In this document: positions 15,466 through 23,566 of the stretch, in pieces
Numbering within the stretch: position 1 is the first letter of the stretch
Layout: each line of letters begins with the position of its first letter
Origin: a virus
Virus record (IMG/VR): IMGVR_UViG_3300032286_000147
Location: 1 to 28,555 of that record
Reading direction: 5' to 3' (one strand)
Length of the DNA stretch: 28,555 bases
Program-made: the position numbers and the translations under genes
The notes under the pieces: model-generated
Told to the model about the DNA's origin: nothing
Seen by the model: only the letters and a program-made list of their open reading frames with translations
The model's database searches: none

Positions 15466-15554
15466 TTTTCTGCTCCCGTTGCAAAAAAAGGTATTGCATG
15501 ACTGCAAAGGATTGTCTAGTGTCCGTCTTGTCAAAAACACAGGAAGGTTCACTG
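15466..15554. promoter_or_regulatory. Divergent intergenic region with an inverted repeat and GACAA half-sites
   Basis: This 89-bp stretch separates the leftward VRR-NUC operon from the rightward replication operon. It holds an inverted repeat TTGCA-TGAC-TGCAA at 15494-15507, with one more TTGCA at 15479-15483. Read leftward, two GACAA half-sites lie at 15512-15516 and 15528-15532; the second is within a perfect -35-like TTGACA (15528-15533). No convincing -10 follows it at the standard spacing, so promoters may need an activator. AGGAAGG just before 15555 is the ribosome binding site of the rightward gene. Confidence 0.5.
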
Positions 15555-16685
15555 ATGGCACAACACTCCTCTATCGTCGGCGGCTCCACAGCCAAGCGCG
15601 TCATGGCCTGCCCCGGCTCGGTCAAGCTCGTCCAGCAAATGCCGCCCAAGCCGTCTAGCAAATACGCGGACGAGGGCACGCTGCTCCACAACGTCATTGC
15701 GGAGATCCTGACGACCGACCGCACGCCTGAGAGCTATCTCGGCACGGTCTACGAGGGCATCACGCTCGACCAAGACCTGATCGACGCCAAGCTGCGCCCG
15801 GCGCTGGACGCGCTGAACGAGATCGACCCCAACAAGGAGATGGAATACGCCGTCGAGCAGGTCGTCGGCTTCGACACCGCGCTGCCGGGCGTGTTCGGCT
15901 CCGCCGACCTGATCGGACGGCTGGGCAACCGCGCCATCGTCCTCGACTGGAAGTTTGGCTCCGGCGTCGCCGTGGACGTGGAGGAGAACGCGCAGGCGAT
16001 GTTCTACGCCGCTGCCGCCATGCGCACGCCCGCCACGATGTGGGCGTTCCAAGGCGTGACCGAGATCGAGTGCATCATCGTGCAGCCGCCCAGTGTCAAG
16101 CGGTGGGTGACGTACCCGTCGCGCATCGCATCGTTCGAACGCGAGCTGGTCCTCGCCGTGCGCGGCGCGATGCTCTCCGACGCGCCGCTCTCGTCTGGCG
16201 ACCATTGCCGGTGGTGCGCGGCCAAGCCAATCTGCCCGGTGATGACCGGAGCTGTGGACAGGGCACTAAAAAATAAGTTGCACGCCATAGACGCGGCGCA
16301 GATTGGTGTCTATCTTAAGCAGGCTGAACTGCTAGAGGCATGGATCAGCGGCGTGAACGAGCTCGCGTATCAGATGCTTGATGAAGGTCTGTCGGTGCCA
16401 GGCTATAAGCTGGTGCCGAAGCGCTCGACGCGCAAGTGGATCGACGACGACAAGGCGCTTGAGGCGCTTGAGGCGCTCGGATGGCCTACTAGAGAATTGG
16501 TGGAGATGACGGTTATCAGTCCGGCGAAGGCGGAGAAGCTGCTCAAGAAGCAGAAGATCGCGCTGCCTGCTGACCTCGTCGTCTCCATCTCAACGGGCAA
16601 CACTCTGGTAACCGAGGATGATCCTCGCCCAGCGGTGATGCAGATCGGCAAGCAGCTTGCTTCCGCTCTTGGTAAACTCGTCTAA
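15555..16685 (+). CDS. DUF2800-type, Cas4/AddB-like PD-(D/E)XK nuclease
   Basis: This is a 376-residue protein, with its start at 15555 after AGGAAGG. It carries a RecB-type nuclease core: DEGTLLHN (Glu40, His45), FGSADLIG (Asp118) and IVLDWKFG (Asp131, Lys133). Four cysteines, Cys19 (MACPGS) and CRWCAAKPIC (218, 221, 227), reproduce the split spacing of the iron-sulphur cluster in Cas4 and AddB. The opening HSSIVGGSTAKRVMACPGS is the hallmark of DUF2800 phage proteins. It probably resects or processes DNA ends in recombination-dependent replication. The C-terminal third (about 240-376) is a separate helical region. The next gene, 12 bases downstream, encodes an SSB-like protein, so the two are likely partners. 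Confidence 0.85.
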   Translation: MAQHSSIVGGSTAKRVMACPGSVKLVQQMPPKPSSKYADEGTLLHNVIAEILTTDRTPESYLGTVYEGITLDQDLIDAKLRPALDALNEIDPNKEMEYAVEQVVGFDTALPGVFGSADLIGRLGNRAIVLDWKFGSGVAVDVEENAQAMFYAAAAMRTPATMWAFQGVTEIECIIVQPPSVKRWVTYPSRIASFERELVLAVRGAMLSDAPLSSGDHCRWCAAKPICPVMTGAVDRALKNKLHAIDAAQIGVYLKQAELLEAWISGVNELAYQMLDEGLSVPGYKLVPKRSTRKWIDDDKALEALEALGWPTRELVEMTVISPAKAEKLLKKQKIALPADLVVSISTGNTLVTEDDPRPAVMQIGKQLASALGKLV

Positions 16686-16697
16686 AGGAACACACGA

Positions 16698-17354
16698 ATG
16701 TCAAACCTTACTGTTTTCGGCAACGCTAACCTTCCCTCCGCCGCCTCACTGGCGGACTCCCTGCGCAGCATCAAGACCGGCGTGTCTGACGCTGGTGGCA
16801 GCGTCATCCTCAAGATGGACAAGACCGGGCACTGGGTGTTCGGCGCTGACCAGACTGAGGTCGAGGACGGCGCGACTTGGGCCATCAACCCGTTCTCGTT
16901 CGTCCACGGCTTTATTGCTTGGGGCGAGGGTGACGTGCTGGGCGAGAAGATGGTGCCGGTGTCGTCGCCGCTGCCAGAGCTTGACGCCGCTCCGGCGGGT
17001 GCCAAGCGTGGCTGGGAAACGCAGGTCGGCATGTCGCTGAAGTGCGTCTCAGGGGACGACAAGGACATGGAAGCCCGCTACACGGTCACGTCCGTAGGCG
17101 GCAAGCGTGCTGTGCAGGCGCTGGCGCTCGCCATCGCCAGCCAGGTCGAGAAGGACCAGACGAAGCCGGTTCCGGTTGTTCGTCTGAAGAAAGAGCACTA
17201 TATGCACAAGTCCTATGGCCGCATCTACACCCCGGTGTTTGACATCGTGGAGTGGATGGGCATGGATGGTGGTTCGACCGAAGTTGATGCGCCTCCCGTC
17301 GCTGATGCTCCGGCTGAAGCTCCCGCCGATCCGCGTCGCCGTCGCCGCGCGTAA
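16698..17354 (+). CDS. SSB-like ssDNA-binding protein with arginine-rich tail (copy 1)
   Basis: This is a 218-residue protein with a beta-rich core. Segments include ILKMDKTGHWVFGADQTEVE, GFIAWGEGDVLG, KRGWETQVGMSLKC and, at about 150-188, KPVPVVRLKKEHYMHK plus TPVFDIVEWMG. The tail (about 189-218) is disordered Ala/Pro/Asp ending in PRRRRRA. Position between the nuclease and polymerase genes, size and tail layout suggest a phage single-strand DNA-binding or annealing protein. It shares order and motif spacing with the 26204-26884 protein (PVVVLR...PIFEIVSWVG), so I consider them homologous. A basic tail is unlike the acidic tip of usual SSBs. ssDNA binding is inferred from context, not from a diagnostic motif. 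Confidence 0.65.
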   Translation: MSNLTVFGNANLPSAASLADSLRSIKTGVSDAGGSVILKMDKTGHWVFGADQTEVEDGATWAINPFSFVHGFIAWGEGDVLGEKMVPVSSPLPELDAAPAGAKRGWETQVGMSLKCVSGDDKDMEARYTVTSVGGKRAVQALALAIASQVEKDQTKPVPVVRLKKEHYMHKSYGRIYTPVFDIVEWMGMDGGSTEVDAPPVADAPAEAPADPRRRRRA

Positions 17355-17366
17355 GGGAGAGTGAAA

Positions 17367-17401
17367 GCGGGCGCTGCTGCCCCTCCCCCAGCAGCGCCCG
17401 C
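17367..17401 (+). promoter_or_regulatory. 13-bp perfect hairpin between SSB-like and polymerase genes
   Basis: GCGGGCGCTGCTG (17367-17379) pairs perfectly with CAGCAGCGCCCGC (17389-17401) around a C-rich loop CCCCTCCCC. There is no U-tract after the stem, so it is not a standard intrinsic terminator. It may be an RNA processing, stability or protein-binding element that separates expression of the abundant SSB-like protein from the polymerase. Confidence 0.7.
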
Positions 17402-17419
17402 GAGTAACTGAGAAACATC

Positions 17420-19387
17420 ATGACAACACTCTGGCTCGATTTCGAGACGCGCAGCCGCTGCGACCTTCGCTCGCGCGGCGTCTACAATTACGCACAGGAC
17501 CGCTCAACGTCCGTGCTGTGCATGTCCTACGCGTTCGACGACGAAGAGGTCGTCACTTGGACGCCAGACCAGCCGTTCCCGCGTCGCGTCGCGGAGCACA
17601 CAGGCCAGATTAGAGCACACAACGCCGCCTTCGAGCGGCTTATCTTTTGGTTCGTCCTCTGCCCCGACCAAGGCATCCGCGAGCCGTCGCTGTCGCAGTT
17701 CTACTGCACCGCGACGCAAGCCCGCGCCAACTGCGCGCCCGGCTCGCTGGAGGACGTGGGCCGGTTCAGCGGCGCGACGATGAAGAAGGACCATCGCGGG
17801 TCGCAACTGATCCGCCTGTTGTCGGTCCCCCGCGCTGACGGGACGTTCAACGACGATCCGGCGCTGCTGGACGAGATGTACCGTTATTGTGACCAGGATG
17901 TCCGTGCCATGCGCGCCATCAGCCGCAGCCTGCGCGACCTGTCCGCCGAAGAGCTGGCCGACTACCACGTCAACGAGCGCATCAACGACCGAGGCGTGCG
18001 CGTCGATCTGGCGCTGTGCAACGCAGCGGTCAAGTACGCCAGCGACGAGCTGGTTGAAATCCAGCAGATCGTGGCCGAGGTGACGCAGGGCGCGATCACG
18101 AGCGTGCGCAGCCCGAAGATGCGCCAGTGGGTGCAGGACCGCGTCGGGCCGGAGGCGCTCAAGCTAATGACCGTCCACAAGGACGGCGTCGAGAAGATGT
18201 CCATTGACAAGAACGTCCGCGCCAACTTGCTGACGTTCGCCGCCGAGAACCCCGACGAGGTGCCGCCTGACGTGGCCGAGGTGATCCAGTGCGCTGACGA
18301 CCTGTGGGCGTCCAGCGTGGCGAAGTTCAACCGTATGTCGGCGCTGGCCGACGACGAGGACCACCGCGTCCGTGGCGCGTTCGTGTTCGCTGGCGGTGCT
18401 GCCACCGGACGCGCGTCGTCGTACGGGCTTCAGTGTCACAATTTTGCGCGCAAGTGCGCCAAGGAGCCGACCGAGACGCGCGAGGCGATGGTGCGCGGCC
18501 ACAAGATCGTGCCGCTGTACGGTCGCCGCGTGACCGACGTGCTGAAGGGCATGCTACGCCCGGCGCTGCTGGCGAGCGATGGCAACTGGCTGGCCGTGGC
18601 CGACTGGTCGTCCATCGAGGCGCGCGTCAACCCGTGGCTGTCGGGCCGTGGCGACGCCAAGCTGGAGCTGTTCCGCAGCGGCCGCGATGTCTACAAGGTC
18701 AACGCGATGGCGACGTTCCGTGTTGAGTTCGACGACGTGACGCCTGACCAGCGCCAAGTTGGAAAAGTTCAAGAACTCGCCTGTGGCTTCGCTGGCGGTG
18801 TCGGCGCGTTCGCCGCGATGGGCCGCGTTTACGGCTTGGCGCTGCCAGAGCCAGAGGCCAAGCGCATGGTGGACGGCTGGCGCAAGGCGAACACTTGGGC
18901 CTTGCCGTTCTGGCAGGATCTGGAGCAGGCGTATACGCGCGCCATGCGCCACAAGGGCCACGAGTTCACGGCGGGCCGGATTACCTACTTGTTCGACGGA
19001 TCGCACCTCTGGTACGCTCTGCCTTCCGGCCGCGTGCTCTGCTATCCGTTCGCGCGTCTGGAGGCCGAGGGCGTCACTTACGCCAAGGCCGCGTGGAAGC
19101 CCGCCGCAGATGCGAAAGAATGGCCACGCGCCCGGCTCTGGAAGGGGCTGGCGTGCGAGAATGTGACGCAAGCGACGGCCAACGACCTGTTGCGCTATTC
19201 GCTGCGGATGCTGGACGCGGAGAAGTTCGAACCCGTGCTGCATGTCCATGACGAAATCGTCTTGGAGACGGACGACCCCGACCGTACGGTCGAGGCGATG
19301 AAGCGGATCATGTGCTCCACACCGACGTGGGCCGAGGGAATACCACTCGGCATTGAGGCGCACACGATGAGACGTTACGGGAAATAA
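17420..19387 (+). CDS. Family A DNA polymerase (phage type, with 3'-5' exonuclease domain)
   Basis: This 655-residue replicative polymerase is of the Pol I family. The N-terminal exonuclease has the Exo I motif LWLDFETRS (Asp7, Glu9), an AHNAAFE Exo II region and a YRYCDQDV Exo III region. Polymerase motif A is VADWSSIEARV (Asp395), motif B RQVGKVQELACGFAGG (Arg445, Lys449), and motif C VLHVHDEIV (His610, Asp611, Glu612). No 5'-3' exonuclease domain is present, as usual for phages. The FAGGAATGRASSYGLQCHNF block is the phage palm/thumb signature. The position Phe/Tyr in motif B that sets ddNTP sensitivity is Phe in GFAGG or its neighbour; I would not assign it without an alignment. It lies directly upstream of the primase-helicase. 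Confidence 0.95.
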   Translation: MTTLWLDFETRSRCDLRSRGVYNYAQDRSTSVLCMSYAFDDEEVVTWTPDQPFPRRVAEHTGQIRAHNAAFERLIFWFVLCPDQGIREPSLSQFYCTATQARANCAPGSLEDVGRFSGATMKKDHRGSQLIRLLSVPRADGTFNDDPALLDEMYRYCDQDVRAMRAISRSLRDLSAEELADYHVNERINDRGVRVDLALCNAAVKYASDELVEIQQIVAEVTQGAITSVRSPKMRQWVQDRVGPEALKLMTVHKDGVEKMSIDKNVRANLLTFAAENPDEVPPDVAEVIQCADDLWASSVAKFNRMSALADDEDHRVRGAFVFAGGAATGRASSYGLQCHNFARKCAKEPTETREAMVRGHKIVPLYGRRVTDVLKGMLRPALLASDGNWLAVADWSSIEARVNPWLSGRGDAKLELFRSGRDVYKVNAMATFRVEFDDVTPDQRQVGKVQELACGFAGGVGAFAAMGRVYGLALPEPEAKRMVDGWRKANTWALPFWQDLEQAYTRAMRHKGHEFTAGRITYLFDGSHLWYALPSGRVLCYPFARLEAEGVTYAKAAWKPAADAKEWPRARLWKGLACENVTQATANDLLRYSLRMLDAEKFEPVLHVHDEIVLETDDPDRTVEAMKRIMCSTPTWAEGIPLGIEAHTMRRYGK

Positions 19388-19405
19388 ACGGGGAGAACGG
19401 GTCAC

Positions 19406-21709
19406 ATGAGAGACTTTATCGAGTTCATTCAAGGACTGGCCGAACACGGCGAGACGCCGCTGCTGGTCAAGCAGAAGCCGGTCATGCACAACGGCAAGCA
19501 GGTGACGCATGGCGATGGGACGCTGAAATATACGTGGCCCGCGTACCTGCCGACGCGCACGCCAAAGGCGGGCGAAGCCTGGTACATGAACACCGGATCG
19601 TTCATTGTTGACCGTTTCAGCGAAGGTCAGCCAAGCGCCAGCGCGTCCAATTGCGAGTACGTGCTGTGCCTGATGCTGGACGATGTCGGCACGAAGGCGA
19701 AGGCACCGCCGTTGCCGCCGACGTGGGTCATCGAGACCTCGCCGGGGTCGTTCCAGTGGGGCTACGCCTTCAGCGACCAGCCGACCAAGGGCGAATTTAC
19801 CGCAGCAATTAAGGCGATTGCGGCCGCAGGCTACACCGACCCCGGCGCGACCAACGCGGTGCGGAACTTCCGCATTCCGGGTTCAACTAACCTTAAACCC
19901 GGACGCGATGGGTTCAAGTCAAGGCTCGTTTCCTTTAATCCCGAACGCGAGTTCACGCTGCCGGAGATCTGCGCCGCGCTTGGCGTGACGCCAGCCGAGG
20001 CCGACACGGCCAGAGCCATCAGCTTCCGCCTGCGCGACACCGGCAAGGACAGCGTCTTGGAGTGGCTGAACGATCAAGGCTTGGTCCTATCCAACGTCAA
20101 CGCGGAGGGCTGGATGGGCGTCGTCTGCCCGAACAGCGCCCAGCACTCGGACGGCCAGATTGAAGCGCGCTACAAGCCGCTTGACCGGTCGTTTTGTTGT
20201 TACCACGGCCACTGCGAGGACTTCAACAGCCGTGCGTTCTTGCGCTGGGTCTGCGATAATGGTGGGCCGCGCGTCAATCCTGGCCTGCGCGACGAGCTGC
20301 TGGCCGAACACATGAGCAACACGCTGTCCAAGCTGACGCCGACCGAGATGTTTTCCGACGAGGCGGCCAAGGTCGTGGCCGAGGTTGAGCGTAAGGAGCT
20401 TGGTCGCGTCGAGAAGTCTGACTGGTACGAACGCTTCGCCTACATCTTGGATGACGACTCGTTCTTTGACATCCGCGACTGTCGCGAGCTGGGCCGCACG
20501 ACCTTTAACGCGATTTATCGCCACGTTCCCTGTCAGTCGATCCACAACGGCCGCAAGGTCGAGGCGTCGATCTGCTTCGACGAGAACCGCCAGGCCATGA
20601 ACGCCCGCCTGCTGCGCGGTGTCACCTACGCCGCTGGCGAGGCCGTGCTGGTCGCGCGTGACGGCGAGGTGTACGGCAACCGCTGGCGCAACGCGCGGCC
20701 GGACGTGTCCGGGACAAGTCCCGGCGATGTCAGCCCGTGGCTGGACCACTGCCGGTTGCTGGTGCCGGAGCCTGCGGAGCTGGAGCACGTCCTCAACATG
20801 ATGGCGTTCAAGATCCAGAACCCCGGCGTCAAGATCAACCACGCGGCGCTGCACGGCGGTGACGAAGGCTGTGGCAAGGACTCCATGTGGGCACCGTTCA
20901 TCTGGGCTGTCTGTGGCCCGCATCTGCGCAACCGTGGCTTGATCGACAACGACGCGCTGTCGTCCCAATGGGGCTACCAGCTTGAGAGCGAGATCCTGAT
21001 CCTCAACGAGCTGAAGGAGCCGGAGGCGGCGCAGCGCCGCGCGCTGGCGAACAAGCTGAAGCCCGTCATCGCCGCCCCGCCTGACATGATCGTCGTCAAC
21101 CGCAAGGGGCTGCACCCTTACAACATGCTGAACCGCATGTTCGTCCTCGCGTTCACGAACGATCCGGTGCCGATTAGCATTCCCTCGCAGGACCGCCGCT
21201 GGTTCTGCCTTTGGTCGAACGCGCCCCGGATGGCCCCGGCGGATGCTGACCGTCTGTGGACTTGGTACAAGACGGGCGGGTTCGAGAAGGTCGCGGCGTG
21301 GATGTACGCCCGTGACGTGTCAAAGTTCAACCCAGCGGCCGCGCCGCCCTTCACCGAGTTCAAGGCGAACCTGGTCGAGCATGGCATGAGCATCGCGGAG
21401 AGCTTCCTTGTAGACCTGATCCGCGTCAAGGCTGGCGAGTTCTCGCGCGGCGTGATCGGCTCGCCGTTCTTCGCGCTCTGCGACCGTCTGGTCGCGTCCG
21501 CCCCGGCGGGCGTCAAGATCCCGCAAGCCGCGCTGCTGCACGCGCTCAAGGAGGCCGGGTGGGTGGACATGGGGCGGCTGGCGTCTGGCTCGCACATGAC
21601 CAAGAAGCACGTCTTCGCCACGCCAGACATGGCGCGCAACCACAGCAAGTCGGAGCTGCGCAACATGCTGGAAGCGCCCGCAACGCCAAGCTTGAAGATT
21701 GTAAAATGA
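19406..21709 (+). CDS. Primase-helicase fusion (RepB-type AEP primase + D5-like SF3 helicase)
   Basis: This is a 767-residue protein. Residues about 75-215 resemble RepB/AEP-type primases: CLMLDDVG, then WVIETSPGSFQWGYAFSDQP and AVRNFRIPGSTNLKPG. A zinc-binding-like cluster follows (Cys241 in VVCPNS, His247, and CCYHGHC at 264-270). The C-terminal half is a superfamily 3 helicase: Walker A HGGDEGCGKDSMW (Lys491), Walker B-like ILILNELKE, and sensor region VLAFTNDPVPISIPSQDRRW. D5/DUF5906-type proteins of this plan unwind the fork and prime synthesis for the polymerase encoded just upstream. It closes the rightward replication operon; a strong terminator follows. Confidence 0.87.
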   Translation: MRDFIEFIQGLAEHGETPLLVKQKPVMHNGKQVTHGDGTLKYTWPAYLPTRTPKAGEAWYMNTGSFIVDRFSEGQPSASASNCEYVLCLMLDDVGTKAKAPPLPPTWVIETSPGSFQWGYAFSDQPTKGEFTAAIKAIAAAGYTDPGATNAVRNFRIPGSTNLKPGRDGFKSRLVSFNPEREFTLPEICAALGVTPAEADTARAISFRLRDTGKDSVLEWLNDQGLVLSNVNAEGWMGVVCPNSAQHSDGQIEARYKPLDRSFCCYHGHCEDFNSRAFLRWVCDNGGPRVNPGLRDELLAEHMSNTLSKLTPTEMFSDEAAKVVAEVERKELGRVEKSDWYERFAYILDDDSFFDIRDCRELGRTTFNAIYRHVPCQSIHNGRKVEASICFDENRQAMNARLLRGVTYAAGEAVLVARDGEVYGNRWRNARPDVSGTSPGDVSPWLDHCRLLVPEPAELEHVLNMMAFKIQNPGVKINHAALHGGDEGCGKDSMWAPFIWAVCGPHLRNRGLIDNDALSSQWGYQLESEILILNELKEPEAAQRRALANKLKPVIAAPPDMIVVNRKGLHPYNMLNRMFVLAFTNDPVPISIPSQDRRWFCLWSNAPRMAPADADRLWTWYKTGGFEKVAAWMYARDVSKFNPAAAPPFTEFKANLVEHGMSIAESFLVDLIRVKAGEFSRGVIGSPFFALCDRLVASAPAGVKIPQAALLHALKEAGWVDMGRLASGSHMTKKHVFATPDMARNHSKSELRNMLEAPATPSLKIVK

Positions 21710-21714
21710 GAGCG

Positions 21715-21749
21715 CCGCCCCGGTTGATAGCCGGGGCGGTCTTCTAATT
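21715..21749. terminator. Bidirectional rho-independent terminator between converging operons
   Basis: CCGCCCCGG (21715-21723) pairs with CCGGGGCGG (21731-21739) around TTGATAG, followed rightward by TCTTCTAATTT. On the opposite strand the stem is followed by a T-rich CTCATTTTAC. It lies between the primase-helicase stop and the end of the leftward operon, so it can stop transcription from both sides. Confidence 0.88.
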
Positions 21750-21965
21750 TATTGTTTTGAGTTCCGCCGTTGATGGCGTTTTGATTGACGTGATGATCTT
21801 CTGCATCATGAGCAACGTCAGCTCTTTTGTTTTTCTGTCTACTGATGTCTCGGAAAAATGCGCCAGCGTTACGAATGCAATGGCTCGCTGCGACACAATG
21901 TCGCTGAAGAACATTGGTTCGGAGTCGTCGATGTGGACCACGTTGTCGTTGTCGTCTTCATCCAT
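21744..21965 (-). CDS. Small acidic phage protein, unknown function
   Basis: This is a 73-residue protein, last gene of the leftward early operon. I prefer ATG at 21965 (MDEDDNDNVVHIDDSEPMFF), which overlaps the preceding stop by 8 bases, a spacing repeated elsewhere in this operon. A GTG at 21992 would add nine residues. The N-terminal 18 residues are strongly acidic. The rest is an amphipathic helix-rich region (AIAFVTLAHFSETSVDRKTK, then LLMMQKIITSIKTP). There are no cysteines or membrane segments. The acidic front could mimic DNA or bind a basic partner, but this is speculation. It ends at the bidirectional terminator. Confidence 0.6.
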   Translation of the reverse strand: MDEDDNDNVVHIDDSEPMFFSDIVSQRAIAFVTLAHFSETSVDRKTKELTLLMMQKIITSIKTPSTAELKTIN

Positions 21966-22176
21966 TGGGCGCGTCCGTTCTTGGGGGTTCACGATAGAAT
22001 GCCAGATGTCGATCCTTCAACAGCTCCTGTATCGTTTGCTCCTGCGCCAAGATCACAAGATTTAGCGCGATTAACTCCTCTGCCATGCGAAACTCGGTCT
22101 GTGATCCGCTCCATTTATACCGGAACTCGTTCACAAGATCGTGAATAAGGCGTTCGTGTGGATGTAGCCCCGGCAT
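21958..22176 (-). CDS. Small helical protein, unknown function
   Basis: This is a 72-residue protein, MPGLHPHERLIHDLVNEFRY then KWSGSQTEFRMAEELIALNL. It is all helix by composition, with a Leu/Glu-rich middle (VILAQEQTIQELLKDRHLAF) and a Pro/Arg tail. Start and the upstream metallophosphoesterase stop share one base (TGATG), and its end overlaps the next gene, so it sits in a tightly coupled cluster. No known motif was recognised. Overlap pattern and operon position support it as a real gene. Confidence 0.6.
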   Translation of the reverse strand: MPGLHPHERLIHDLVNEFRYKWSGSQTEFRMAEELIALNLVILAQEQTIQELLKDRHLAFYREPPRTDAPNG

Positions 22177-23174
22177 CAGGCATACAGCTCCTCAAGCTGC
22201 GCCATTGACGTGAACGTGTGGGACACGACGTGGCCGCCGCGCAGCTCCAGCTCGTAGACGCCGTAAGACCAGCCGGTCGTCGCCGTGCCAGCGTACTTGG
22301 CCACGTGGCCGTGCGGCATGGCTGACCCCAGGTTCATGACTTCTATGGAATGGTTCGCGCCGATTTTAGGCGTCTTGCGGAACGACGCGCGGTGTGTGTG
22401 GCCGAAGACGATGCTGTGGGTGGCATGGTTCGCGATCTGGTTCTCCGCCTGCTGTCCGCCGTAGGGGCGGCCCATGATGTTCATCGGCACATGGATGAAG
22501 CCCACGCCGTCGATGATCAGCCATTGACCGTAGGGGTGGAGTCGCCAGCGGTGCCTGGCGCACAGGTCTTCGAATTGCGCCCACAAAGTTCCAACAGTTT
22601 CGGGCGTTTTGTCCTCAAAGCGTTGGATTCTGGCTTCATGGTTGCCGCAGACCAGCTCTAGCGGAATGCTCAGGCCGGAAGTCTCTTTATAAAACGCGGC
22701 CATCGCCTCGCCGCAGGATTGCAGATCTTCTTGGAAGCTAGGGCGCTGCGCGTAGCCTAGGCTGCCGCGCTCCTCGTGAGACGACACCGAGTTCCACGAC
22801 GCGAAATCCCCGATCTGGACAATTCTGTCGGGCATACGTGCGACACAATGCCGCCCCAGCCAAGTAAAGCGGTCCTTGGCCATGCCTGGCTCGTCGTGCG
22901 TGTCGCCTATCGCGACGACGCGGGTCGAGCGGCCTTCTCTTGCTGGGATGACGCGCGTGCGGATCGGCGGCTTGGCATCGCGCGCGGCACGTAGCGCCGC
23001 CACCTCGGCCTCTAACTGGCTGGCGGTGCGGACTAAATCCGATACGCGCAGAGGCTTGTTGCGCCTTAGCGCATATCGGACTGTGCTTTCGTTTCGACCT
23101 ATGTGCTCAGCGACGCGTGATGCCCCGCCCATCTGCACGATCAGGGTCTGCAATTCCGCCGGGCTTAACATCAT
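22176..23174 (-). CDS. HTH-metallophosphoesterase fusion protein
   Basis: This is a 332-residue protein. GGAGG lies seven bases before the ATG at 23174. Residues 10-42 (MGGASRVAEHIGRNESTVRY) form a helix-turn-helix of the resolvase/Cro kind, followed by a coiled coil (about 48-66) and a basic linker. From residue 84 comes a calcineurin-like metallophosphoesterase with all metal-binding motifs: AIGDTHDEP (Asp91, His93), IGDFASW (Asp123), CGNHEA (Asn178, His179) and FGHTHR (His259, His261). Stand-alone phosphoesterases are common in phages; the N-terminal DNA-binding fusion suggests DNA-targeted hydrolysis (nuclease or 3'-end processing) or a regulated phosphatase. Substrate cannot be predicted. 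Confidence 0.85.
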   Translation of the reverse strand: MMLSPAELQTLIVQMGGASRVAEHIGRNESTVRYALRRNKPLRVSDLVRTASQLEAEVAALRAARDAKPPIRTRVIPAREGRSTRVVAIGDTHDEPGMAKDRFTWLGRHCVARMPDRIVQIGDFASWNSVSSHEERGSLGYAQRPSFQEDLQSCGEAMAAFYKETSGLSIPLELVCGNHEARIQRFEDKTPETVGTLWAQFEDLCARHRWRLHPYGQWLIIDGVGFIHVPMNIMGRPYGGQQAENQIANHATHSIVFGHTHRASFRKTPKIGANHSIEVMNLGSAMPHGHVAKYAGTATTGWSYGVYELELRGGHVVSHTFTSMAQLEELYA

Positions 23175-23259
23175 GTCGCCGCCTCCGTCGTTCGCGGCGA
23201 AGCTTATTGCGGTTTTATGTCTGATGCATGTCTTTTTTGGTTAATATTGTTTCATAAAC

Positions 23260-23367
23260 TCAATCATTGAAAAAGTCCCTCCAAAAAAGGTGGCAGACTG
23301 CGGCCATTCCGACCCAAGCCATGACAACCACTGGGATCATTATCAGCACAGAAATTACCTCAATCAT
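23260..23367 (-). CDS. 35-residue single-pass membrane peptide
   Basis: A short gene reads MIEVISVLIMIPVVVMAW, then VGMAAVCHLFWRDFFND, and stops with TGA at 23260-23262. Its ATG at 23365-23367 overlaps the stop of the upstream gene by 8 bases, the same coupling distance used by several neighbours. An AGAGG/GGAG stretch lies just upstream. Residues 4-28 are one strong hydrophobic segment followed by a charged C-terminus. This layout fits small phage early membrane proteins (superinfection exclusion or antiholin-like), but the role is unknown. Without it, about 185 bases here would be empty in an otherwise packed operon. The remaining 85 bases between this gene and 23174 show no gene. Confidence 0.6.
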   Translation of the reverse strand: MIEVISVLIMIPVVVMAWVGMAAVCHLFWRDFFND

Positions 23368-23566
23368 CCTCTTTCTCCATCAATTCACGCCGTAGTTCGT
23401 TGCGCTGGTGCCGGACCCTTTCTAATTTCCTGCACAGGTTCTTTTCATAGTCGCGGGAGCTGACGAGGCGGCGCTCCAGATACTCGATGTAATCCGCCGC
23501 CTTCAGAGACGCCTCGCATCCATCTTTGGCCGCCAGCGCCCGCAGCGCCGCCTTATGGTCAGTCAT
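23360..23566 (-). CDS. Small coiled-coil protein, unknown function
   Basis: This is a 68-residue protein. The ATG at 23566 (MTDHKAALRALAAKDGCEAS) is preferred to an upstream extension because of its 8-base overlap with the upstream stop. The second half is an extended charged helix (YIEYLERRLVSSRDYEKNLC, then RKLERVRHQRNELRRELMEK) with heptad-like Leu spacing, so dimerisation is likely. Ends MEKEDD. Similar small early genes are frequent in phages and have no assigned function. Confidence 0.65.
   Translation of the reverse strand: MTDHKAALRALAAKDGCEASLKAADYIEYLERRLVSSRDYEKNLCRKLERVRHQRNELRRELMEKEDD

Noticed and set aside
17367-17401. Intrinsic terminator
   Set aside because: The stem is excellent but lacks a downstream U-tract, and polymerase and primase-helicase genes continue in the same direction; kept as an RNA structure instead.
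20087-21115. 342-residue antisense frame in the primase-helicase gene
   Set aside because: Asp/Val/Arg-rich shadow; the forward strand carries intact helicase motifs.
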